Shown: positions 36,801 to 48,800 of the stretch, piece after piece
Numbering within the stretch: the stretch's first letter is position 1
How the letters are laid out: every line of letters begins with the position of its first letter
DNA from: Bemisia tabaci
Taxonomy: Eukaryota; Arthropoda; Insecta; Hemiptera; Aleyrodidae
DNA: 64,000 bases
Direction of reading: 5' to 3'
Assembly (NCBI RefSeq): GCF_918797505.1
Contig: NC_092795.1
Span: 18,959,131 to 19,023,130, forward strand
The notes under the pieces: generated by a model
What the model saw: the letters and a program-made list of their open reading frames with translations, nothing else
Database searches by the model: none
What the model was told of the DNA's origin: nothing
Position numbers and translations under genes: made by a program

Positions 36801-39800
36801 CGAGTTCGGTCGCACCCTCCCCCCCTCCCTACCGCCCGGGGGTATATTCTGAGCTGCATCTTAGTCGACCTTTCAAGATGCAGTCGCAATCATTTGCATA
36901 AAAAATTCTCCAAAACATGGCGAAAGAATCGGTTTAATGCGGCTCGCCGACTCTGAAATCGGTGGCGTGAACACCCCCCCCCCCCTTCCCCATAAGGCAA
37001 AATTGTCAGTTTTTGAGTTCGGATGGTCTCTAGCCTATTCAGAGGATACAAAAGACTCAAGAAACCATCAAAGAATCTCATAGGCGACCAATAAACCCGG
37101 GTGTAAAAACTGCCAATTATACGCCGAATTGGCAACTTTGACCCCCAAAATGGGGGGTAAAACTTCGAGATAGGGAGACATGCCCATTGACACTTTTGAT
37201 CAGTGGGTGAAGACCTACAACATATCAAAACGCCAGCCGATTTAACCGGGCCCACTTTTCCCATAAGACCGGTCCGTCGTCCTTTTTCACTGAAAAAATA
37301 TATAATGCCAGTAATGTTTCAGGCAATGCATACTATAGGGTAATTAAACAAATTAACAAACTTAATTGAATTTTTCCAAGGGTTTTCCCCTCTTTCCGGT
37401 TGGTTGTGACGTTTCTCTCCCTCTCTACTTGAAAACTTGAATAAGTTCCTTATTTTCATAATTAAGAATATGGATATCTATCTACTCTTTCAAAGCCTCT
37501 GTTACCATTAGGCACTGTGCAACATCTAAACAATGTTTACCAATGAGTAAACTATACTTACGATTCCACTTCATTTCTTGAAAGGAGATATTAAAGGCAG
37601 TTATTCTTGTGTAGCCCTCTACATAGAGATACGTCGATAGGCGCATCTCTGTTGCGTGCCCGAGGAAGTCCCCTTCAGTTACAAGATCATTGCAGTCTAA
37701 ACATAGAGAAATCAAAAAAATGTGTTAGAATTAAACTTGCAATGCATGCAAGGGAGCCTTCAAACTTTGAGTTATATTGTTCGACTTTCCCAAATTTTCC
37801 TAAGTCCTGAACTTTCTGAATCAATATCGCCAACATGTACATGAATTTTACCTAGTTTCAATAAGATTGCAGTATTAACCTAGAGGTCCTCATTTTTTCT
37901 TCATATTGGCATACGTAAGAAGAAAAAGGAAACCACTAAAACTAATTTTGATGAAGAATTTTCCAAAATAAATCCGCTTGAACGTTCGTAGAAAAAAGAA
38001 GAAAATAAAAACCCTTGAAAGAAAAAAAAAAAAAGGAGAGATAAAAGTCAATAAGTCTCATACGTATAATTCACAGACATTTCCCTACATTATCCGAGAA
38101 TTTTGGGAAATTCTTTCCCTTTTTTTCCCACGTTACCCGGCCATGTGGAAACTCTGCGCTGACTCTAAGGTTTGTCAAAGTTTCCGCGATTGACATTACT
38201 GTGAAAATGAATAGGGAGTACGCCCCCTAACCGCTTCGCACTTGTACTCCCCGAATCGCTTGGGCGTTATGCGATACGCGTTACACGTCTGATTTTATAT
38301 TGTATAGTATAGTATGATTTGATGAATATTACTTAAAAACTGTTTAATCTGGGTGTTTCCTGAGAAATTTTAAAAAACTAGTGACCATTTTGTAAAATAA
38401 ATAAAAATCGCACGTCAATTTTTCCCCTTAACTCCATTTGAGAGCGCAATATATGTATGATTTAAGATGATGCATTTAATTGAATTATGAGGCATGCCCA
38501 CTGTTAATTCATCTATTCTAAAAAACACAATAGTCCCTCTAGTCCATTCAAGTGTCACTTTTTCCGGTCAATTCTGTAGGAGAAGGGGCGGTTGGGAAGT
38601 ATTTTACTGCTCGACCTTTCGAAGGAGAAAAGTTGTCATGGTTGTGGTGCTATTAGGACGTTAAGTTTTAGGCCCCGTCTAAATAATATTGAGGTACCAA
38701 GGAAACCGTCAAGATCAAATTTCTTAAACGGGGCGTTTTCATCAAATTTCAAAGCATTCAAGCCTGGCAAAATGTTTCTGATATTTTTCGTAAGAAACAG
38801 CGAATATTAGAGAGCACTCATTACATAAAAATTGTCGACGTTTCCGAGGAGACAGCAGCGCGCGCACGAAAAGGGGTGAGCGGGATATACTGCTCCATTG
38901 TGTGAAATGGTACTCCTTTCGCCGACTTCCAACTGTCAGATCTATTTGTTGTTTTGATACGCAAGCACGCAAGCAAGTGGAAAGTGCCACATACAGCTGC
39001 CTTGCGTGACACGAAATAAATAAATCACGCTCTTATTTTTTACGGAAAAAAGTAAACTTTATCAATTTTCGATCGTCCAATTCGGAACGATTTCGGCGAG
39101 TTCATAGGTAACCTATGATTATTGTTAATTTACAATAATTTGATTTGAGGAATTATTCCTTGATTATTACCTTTCCAGTGGGCTGAGCATTGAAATTGAT
39201 AGACTATGCTATAGAAAAATATTCAAAAGAGAAAATGGAGCAATTCTACTGGTTGAAATAGCTGGTTGTCATAGACTAAGGGAGACAATTATGAACTAAC
39301 TACAGGGTCTCTCGTGGGTCGTCGTAGCTAACCCACTACGTGCCTCCATTGTCTATTACCATCACCTGCTTCCACCAATGGCATCGTTCCGTTGTCCCTC
39401 TGTCTTTTCTGTTTTTCCCTTTGTCTATCAATTTCAATAATTAGCCAGCAGGGGTGAAGAAATTTCCAAGCCTTCTCCCACATTCAACCGACTACCCTCA
39501 TTGTTTACCGAAGTTGAAGCACTGAATGCAGAGAGTCAACCTCTCGGTTGCAATATCCTAGAGTCTCTGCCAGGCCCGCCACATCTTATCTCGGCCCTGG
39601 TACTAGTTTTAAGGCCTGGGCTCCCAGCACAGAGGGGGTCCGTAGGCCTCCCCCGGGAAATTTTTAAAATTTTAAGTCCACTTGGACGCATTGTGAAGCT
39701 CCCACGACGGAATTTTTCATCAGTTTCTACAGAATAATAGGCCTTTTTTTTTCACTTTTAGCACAAAATACTTTCGGATTGTTGCATTCAAAACACCTGG

Positions 39801-42800
39801 AAATTTTTTTCGGGGGGGGGGGGGGATGGGATGGCAGATGATACTATTTTAAATTCTAGAGGGGTTCAGCCCCCCTTATCTAAGATAGATATCTTTAAAG
39901 AAGTAAGAAAAATTCTAGAGTGCCTCAGCGTGTTTTTGAAAATTTATTCACCTTTTGCGATATTTTTAGGGTAAATTTTTCACTTTTCCTTACGAGACAA
40001 GGGTTACATGTGAATTCGTATTGGTTTGTCACCAGTGGCACGGGCCCCTCCAGGGCCCGGGCCCCGGAACCAGGGACCCAGTATCCCCCGCCCCCCTTGT
40101 GGCGGGCCTGCATGCACGCTGGGCTTGTCGATTTCCTTTGTCATTTTTGCAGTGGTGAATGCATAGCTGAAGTGCGCTCCAGCTAGAATTGTATTCAGCA
40201 AATGGGTGGTTTTTATACGAGGATTAAAAATAAACAAGTGGTTCGGAATAAAACAAAAGAATATGAACTATGCAAAACGATAATCCGGGTATCGGAACTT
40301 GGCTGATTTGAAAACGCCTTCGAATGCGGCGTGATACCTCACGCATTCCGGAGAGTTCAAATAGTTGTATCATTGCGCCTTACAAATGCGACGGAAGATT
40401 AAAATTGAAATAGGCTTCATGCACGCTGGCCTTTTCGATTTTCGTTAACATTTTTGCAGTCATGAACGCGCTTAAGTGCGCTTCAGCTAGAATTGTATAT
40501 AGCAAATGGGTAATTTTTATAGGAGATTTTTAATTAAACAAGTGGTTATAAATGGAAACAAAATAATATGAACTATGCAAAACGATTATTCCGATAACGG
40601 AACTTATTGGCTATTTTGAAAACGCCTTCAAATGCGGCGTGATACTTCACGCATTCCGGAGAGTTCAAATAGTTGTATCATTGCGCCGTAAGAATATGAC
40701 GGAAAATTACAATGGAAAGAGGCTCCATGCATGCTGGGCTTATCGACTTCCTTTGTCATTTTTGCAGTGGTGAATGCATAGCTGAAGTGCGATCCGGCTA
40801 GAATTGTACTTAGCAACTGTGTGCTTTCTATACGACGATTAAAAAAAAAAAAAAGGTAGTATGGAATATATCAAAAGAATATGAACTATGCAAAACGATA
40901 ATCCGGGTATCGGAACTTGGCTGATTTCAAAACGCCTTCAAATGCGGCGTGATACCTCACGCATTCCGGAGAGTTCAAATAGTTGTATCATTGCGCCGTA
41001 AGAATATGACGGAAAATTACAATGGAAATAGGCTCCATGCACGCTGGGCTTATCGACTTCCTTTGACATCTTTGCAGTGGTGAATGCATAGCTGAAGTGC
41101 GATCCGGCTAGAATTGTAATTAGCAAATGGTTGGTTTTTATACGAGGATTAAAAATAAACAAGTGGTTCGGAATAAAACAAAAGAATATGAACTATGCAA
41201 AACGATATTCCAGGTATCGGAACTTGGCTAATTTGAAAACGCCTTCAAATGCGGCGTGATACCTCACGCATTCCGGAGAGTTCAAATAGTTGTATCGTTG
41301 CGCCGTAAGAATACGACGGAAGATTAAAATGGAAATAGGCTTCATTCTCTGCCTATGTTTCATCCAATAGGATCAAAGTAAACGTGTAGAATTCATTAAA
41401 CCTTTTATATCCTATCCTTGGTAATTTTACAATGTTCTAAACGATAAAAGTGAGAAAATTCACCCAATGTTCCTTCCTAACAATCTAAAAATTGAAATTC
41501 TATAACAACGCTACCAAGAGGTGTTCTTTCTGCACCTAACGTTTCAATTTATGACCAGTTTTCCCTAAAGACTATACCAAAACAACTATCCAAAATAGTG
41601 AACTTTTTTACAGCTAGGACGTCGTAAAAACGAAAATTTTGAAGAAGGAAAAAAAATTGTCACCCTCTTATTCCTGGGGCTTTCAAATTTTTTCCATTTT
41701 CACGAAAACAAAAAATCCGGAATAAAAATGCAGATTCGTGCCCATTCAACGCTAAAACTTTATTCCTTTACTCATCATAAGTTACTGACGACGGGAAAAA
41801 TATGATTTCCAAAAGAAATAATTCACGACGTACTAAAGAGCTGGCCGATGAGGGTATAAGTAAACTTTTCGCAAAGACCGGTCGAGTCGGATCATGGCAA
41901 CACGCAAGAAAGTTAGCGAAGTGCTCGGAAGCCCCGCGATTTAGTTGCATTCAAACGCTAACCAACGATGGATATCGATTATGCGTTCGTGGTTATTCCA
42001 ACGAGCACCAACATCGATATAACGGACGGTACCTCTCATTGTCAGCTACGTTAGCTGACGGATTACAAATGGATTGCATTTTGCAAAAAGGAACCAAGAG
42101 AATTCAGGTGTTGCTAGGATTGTGCAACTAACATTCTTCAAAAAAAATTACTGAAATCGTGCAAAAAAGTAAATTCACAAAGGTAATTTTCGTCTTGAAT
42201 CCATAGTTTATCGGGGGTAGAGATAAAACCCGTTTAGATTATCAGTTTTTATTTGCAACATGAAACAAGTAGCACAATCTTAGCGACATTGGAAAGCTCT
42301 TGGTTCCTTTTTTTGCAAAATGCAATCCAAATATTCCAAACACCGCGACCATACTTGCCCACCGATACAGGGTGTCTAGTTTTTTACTTTCTCGCTCCCT
42401 TAGGGTAGAGAGGAAGTATTCTCATCCTCCAAGAAAAAAAAGAAAAAAAAGTTGAAATTTCATCATTTCTAGTTTCATTTTGGGAAATCCTGATTTTTTT
42501 ACTGCTAAATCCTTAGTTCAACATTTTTCCAAATCCTGATTTTTTGAGGAAAAACATTTGGCAAATGTCACTTCACAAAAATAGCTCGTAAAAAATTCCA
42601 CTCGGACGAGGGACTTTTCGCAAATCCTGAGTTGACGACAGATTTCTCCACAAATCCTGATGAAATCAGGATTAAATCCTGATTGACCTCTAAAGGCCTA
42701 CATTCACACGGCGATTAATCGCCGCGAATGAAAGACGAAAGTCAATGGGGAGCCTTGATTTCGATTCATTGACGTCGATATGTCGAAATCAAGGCTCTCC

Positions 42801-45800
42801 ATTGGCTTCCGTCTTTCACTCGCGGCGATTAATCGCCGTGTGTATCTAGGCCTCAATCCTGATAAAAAGCCGGGAAATCCTGATGCTAGACACCCTGGAT
42901 AAGCTTATTCATTTGAATCCATTGACATAAATGAACTAAATGAATATTTTAAATATCTTCACATAAAAAGTTACGTAGCTTCACACTTTACGCTCACTGG
43001 GAAAAAAACACATTGAATCTAGAGTCCAGACTCTTAAAAACATCGACAAGAAAAAATACTTTTGATTCCATCAGATTTAAGCTTAAATCAAGAACCAAGC
43101 CTCTTAATTTGAGCGGATTTCCTTTTGGTTTAAGCTTGGATCTGAGTGAATCAAGAGTCCTTTTTCATGTCAATGTTTTCAAGAGTCTGGACTCTAGATC
43201 CAATGTGTTTTTTTTCCAGTGCTCAATACAGGTTTGGTTTTTTTGGTTTGAACTACTGGACAATCGATAGTTTGACATTGTATCGAATGACGTGGTCACT
43301 AAATCATGCAGTCTCCGGGCAGCAGGGACAAAAGCGGAGCGAAAGCCCTGGGCTTGACCAAACTGTTGCTTTGTCAACGGTGAGCACTTAAGCAAGTATC
43401 GATCGACGTCTATCGTTTTTATGGCGCGTCCGGCTTCACGGTCTGCTCCGTTTAATCCGCTGCTCATTTGGACGTGTTTACGCCAAACGGAACGATCTGC
43501 ATTATGACGTGAGCCCTATTATGCATATATTCTCATGGGTCGCAGGGCTCAAGTCTTAGTGCGCATAGATCCGTTTGGCAGAAATACGTTCATTTGATTA
43601 ATGTCCCTTCGACCCTTCATCAAATTCTGCTCGTGGAATGGCAGACAGACTCTAAATAGGGGCAGATGCCTACAGCTCCCTCCTCTCCGCCACCTTCTCG
43701 CTTCGCTTTTTCCACGAGGAAATTTTAAATAAATCTAGTCATTTGCGGTTGATGCTGCGTGTGTACTGTACTGCCGTGTTAAGGAAAAACGCCGTATGAG
43801 CCTTCAGGCGTTGTCAAATCTCCCTCCATAAATCACGAATTTCCGGGAAAATTTTTAAATATTTTTCCGCGAATTTTTCGGAGGGTTCGCTCATAATTTG
43901 CACTGGAAAAAAAACACATTGTATCTAGAGCCCAGACTCTTAAAAACATCGACAAGAAAAAGTACTCTTGATTCAATCAGAATCTAGCTTAAATCAAGAA
44001 CCAAACCTCTTAATTTAACCGGATTTCGTTTTAATTCAAGCAAAAATCTGATTGAATCGAGAGTATTTTTTCTTGTCAATGTTTTCAAGAGTCTGGACTC
44101 TAGATCTAATGTGTTTTTTTTCCAGTGTACTCTAAAGTGTCTGCAAATTTTAAGGAAAAATACTCATAAAGTTCTTCAAAAATAAATATTTCCTAAGAGG
44201 CAATTTGGCAACGTTCGAACGCTCATACGGCGTTTTTCCTTAGCACGGCAGTGTAGCAATTAGTCATAGATCAGTCGATTGCGAAATAGGTTGGAACTGT
44301 GAGACTGTTCGTGACCCTCGATGCATGATGCAATTTTGTACAACTTTTCAAGAAAGTTTACATACTAAATCGACTCGTTGACAAGGAAAGGGATACCGTC
44401 GTTCTGCAATCGGGGAAAAAAGGTTTATGCGCGAAAAAGTTTAATGACTGCGACTCTGGTAACCTAGAATGATATCGGGTACTTGCATTCCCGTCCTACG
44501 CTGAGAGGCGATTGGCCAATCAAAAAATTGGCCTCCGGCCAATTTATGCGCGGCGCTTCGCGCCGCGTACCGGCGCTACGCGCCGGCATTTGGGGGGCTT
44601 CGCCCCCCCCCCTCCGCTTAGCGGATTGGTGCGGGGACCGCACGGGACTTTCTCGCTCGAGCCGGCGCTTCGCGCCGGCATAGACACTTTTGCTGGAATA
44701 TTTAGAAAAATACTGCCAATTTTACAAAATCATAAAGTTTGATTGGAATTTTGATCACAGGATAATAGTTATGAAATTTTTATTCAAACCACTGAACTTT
44801 ATTGTAAATGTCTTCGCGATATGTGATGAATTCATATATTCGGCCTCGACTTGTTGATTTTATGAGGCATCTTCAATTAAATATGTAATTGATTAACAAA
44901 GTCTCCTGTCAAAGATGGCGATCCGTAAAAATCTTAGCTTTTCTACGATTCATTAGGATCCATTAGATTCATTGACATCATACTTCAGATACGATTTTAT
45001 ATTATAATCTCTCCTTAAGCACGGTCAAAAGCCATCAAATATCTACTTGAATGGGTAGAATGACTATTCGATGTTCAAATAGTCTTAAATCTAAACGGTT
45101 TTCGCTTAGCATCTCCCAAATTTTAAATTTGGCGGGCGAATCTACCTGCTGGAAGGTTCACCACACGCCCGCCAGGAGCGCCATCTCCTTACCGCGTATC
45201 CCTGTAATTCAAAGCGAAAACAATAGAGAGCGCTGAGAGCGCCATCTCCTTCAACCAAACCTCGGGTTCTAACAATTTATAACCTCCTTTATTAAGTAAC
45301 AAGCATTAAATCAGTCATATTTGTGCCGTATTATTATATTGTATTTGTGCTTAGTACCTCGTAAAAAGGAACCGCGAAAGATGGAATCTGCCGGGATTCT
45401 AAATTCATTAACAACAAACATATTAGTATTTAATAAAGATGTAAGTGTCAGTTCTTGCGTCAGCTTGAAGACTAATAGTAACTATATATTGTAAGTACTT
45501 ACCTACCTAATTAGTTGTCTAATTTTGCTTGGTGTATACCTACGGAGTAATTTTGGAAATAGTATATGATGCATTATATAATGCATTTGAATTCCTAGGT
45601 TTCACCTGACTCAAAGCGTTTGCTGCTATTATCTAGAAGCGTTCCGACTCATTTATCAGAGAATTGAGCGTTTCCTATCGGCCCCTCTGCAATTATGAGA
45701 TTAGTCCAAGAATCCTTTAGGAACTTAAATTAATGACTCAGATGGTGCTTTTGAGCCAACTTTCAAAGAATTAAAGGCATTATTTCAAAATCTACAGTCC

Positions 45801-48800
45801 ATGAGCTCTCCGTGTGACCGAAGTGCTCTCCTCGCTATATGACGCGTAACCCTTCAATTTTTAGTTTAGTCCAAAGACCTCATAGGAACTTACATTATTG
45901 AACCAGGTGGTGCTCTTATGCCAACTTTCGAAGAAATGAAAGGCATTTTTCTTCAAATTTACAGTCTTTGAAAATGAGTTGTTTGTGTGATGTCGCGGAG
46001 CAAAGTGCCGTACTTTTGGGCCTCGTAATCCCTTGAATTTTGAGATTAGTCCAAAGATCTTTTAGGAACTTAAATTAATGACCCAGGTGATGTGCTTGAT
46101 GCCCACTTTTAAAGAATTAAAGGCATTTTTCAAAATTTACGGTCCCTCAAAATGAGCTTTCCGTGTGATTTTGCTGAAAATGGACCTTTAACCCAATTGG
46201 ACCCTAGCCCCCCCAAATTTTAGCGTACCCCAAAATCGTTGGACGTGCATAAGGAGACCATAAATATGGTGTTCTGTGAGAATTTTGAATGAAATCGAAC
46301 AGATAGATTCTGAGATATCGCTGTAGACAGATTTGGGGGACGTCGGACGGACGGACACACATTTTTTCAAGTATGGTTATTTTGACTCCTGGGACCTTAA
46401 AACGTCTAGAAATGATGAAATTTCAACTTTTTTTTTTTTTTTTTCTTGGAGGATGACAATACTTCCTCTCTACCCTAGGGGAAAAAATGGACTATCCACG
46501 GAATGCATTCTGAGTTTCCCGTGTATTACGAATGATTGGAGCTGGATAGTCCATTTTCTGATTGGTCCCGCGATTTGAAGCGAGCGAAAACACGTCCACG
46601 GCGAATTATTAGACAAATTTCTGCAGTGGATATCTCGAAAATGCACCAAGATAATTTGCCGGAACTTTGAAACTCCGAAGATCAGATCAACAAAATGCTG
46701 ATAAAATCAATAAAACGAAAAAAAAACTGACTACAATTCTGCCGTGCAACGCAAAAACGCCGTTTTAAATTTTTTGGAAACAATGTATCATAGCAGAAAA
46801 ACTTGTGTACTTGGGACAATGTTTTTACAGAATTCTTTCGCAAATACTATCAAGAACTTAACCTAAAAATTTGAGGTGCGTGGGTAAAACTTATGAAGTG
46901 TTAAGTTTCAAAAAACGCGGGAAAATCTTGATGGATTTACGGCGTTTCTGCTTAGCACGGCAGAATTTAAGACTGACATGCAGCAACGGTATTGCCTATT
47001 TAAGTGGATACGCGTAATTTTGAACGATTTGGACGAGCGGATAGTCCATGATTGGACTACATTTTGCAATTTGGAACTACAAATTCTGGCTCTTCTGAAA
47101 AAACACTTAAGTGCATAGGGAAACTAATGGCACATACGTCGTTTTTAAACCGGGCTAGAATTTATCGTTCCAAATTGCAAAATGTAGTCCAATTAACGAT
47201 GCAAATACCCTGTTTTATTCCAGGTTCCCCTATTAGTGCGACAAAGGTGGACGACTGTGAAATCGATTCTTCGTCACTTTATGCAGAAGACATACTAAAT
47301 TTATTTATTATGATTTTTGAATATTACAGATTGGCACAAAAGAAAAGGCCCCGTTCAATAAATGTTGATGGAGAGACCGTCTTTTGAAAAAGAAGATGAC
47401 GGCGGTAGCCCAAAGGCGCAGAAAATGTTCGAACGCGTGAATTTCGGCTCGAGCAAGGCGGGTGAAAATTTTTCGACAAAATGGGTAATTTTTTGGTTGC
47501 GAAAAATGAGGAAAAATCTGGAAAAAATTCGCTCCACGTGTACTTAGAACTTTTTTTGCAGAGTGACGAAACCTTGCGGCCAAAAATGCGACTATCTTCT
47601 ACTTCGGAGAAATTTCTGCACCCCTCAATAGGGAGTGGTTCGTATACAATGAGTTTTTCAGCTTTGTATACATCAATGACGTATGTTTTTGGTGCAATAT
47701 GCAGGTTGCGGCTTGATAAATCCATGGAGGAAACAGAGGTATGCACCACCACGGACAGTAGCGTCCTTCTCCATGTTTTTTGAGGAAAGATTGGTAAATT
47801 AATGTTGTACGTAGAAACTTAGCGTTTAAATAGAACTTATTTCGTTTCTCCGATCTTCAAGTCTCGGCTGTCAAAATACGATTCTATAGCAAAACCAACC
47901 TGTTCCCTAAAATGGAAAACGTGAAGTCAATCGAAATCACTCTTTTTCTTCATAATGGAGCAATATATCTCTACTCTGATAAAATCATAAAATGTATTGC
48001 TCAGTAACGCCATTAGAAATGTGGCATGTAAACGTTTCCTCTGCGACAATAATGTATCTTTTCCTCAATATGCTCCCCTCTTCTGGCGGAGTTATGGGGC
48101 CAGTGCATACGAGCTTTAGATATAGGTCTACAAATGCATTCTACGAAAAGAATCAGACATCGCATTGAAAAAAAAACCGAGTGGCAACACAGCCGGAAAT
48201 AGGAGACACATATTCGGGTCTCGTTTCTTAACTTTTCTCTTGAATCTGTCCGACACCTCATTGGCAGCGTACAACGGAGCATTGTGAGTTCCCAGTCTCA
48301 CGCCATCGCGCCTTCAATTTCGCAGATGCAACACGGACATCCATCAAGCACGAATAGTTGTATCTCTGCGCCGGCATCAACGGCATCATTTCCCTTACTC
48401 TACTTCCATGTTGCGTTTGTCTCGTTTGTCTTATTTGTGGTGATGCTTCAAGGGCTACGTGAACAACACAGCCAGAGATAGGTGAGACTTATTCAGGCCT
48501 CATTTTTTAACTTTTCTCCCGACTCTAAGCGACACATCACTAGCAGCATAGAGCGGAGCATTACGACTATAATAGCGAGTTCATGCCCCGCGCCATCGCG
48601 CCTTCAATTTCGCTTAAGCAACAATGCAACATGTACATTGTACATCCATCAAGCATGAATAGTTGTATCTATGTGCTGTCACAGCGCGCGTTAAGGTGTC
48701 TTGTATTTTTGAAATTTGAAAGAAGTTACGTTAATTTTGCTCAAAATATGCTATGGTGTGTTCAAATCAATATTCAATCCGCAGGGAAAAAAAAGTGGTC

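Noticed and set aside
34741..37264. Two identical 124-codon frames (34741-35115 plus, 36890-37264 minus) as duplicated genes
   Set aside because: They are the two arms of the foldback element; no domain, and the identity follows from the inverted repeat.
40111..41345. CRISPR-like array
   Set aside because: Units are 308 bp without alternating spacers, in a eukaryotic genome; it is a tandem satellite.
44483..44742. Arg/Ala/Gly-rich frames across the GC cluster as proteins
   Set aside because: Open in several registers because of GC palindromes lacking stop codons; no real protein features.
47052..47387. 111-codon frame as a gene
   Set aside because: Its first half is the family F hairpin; no homology and no splice support.
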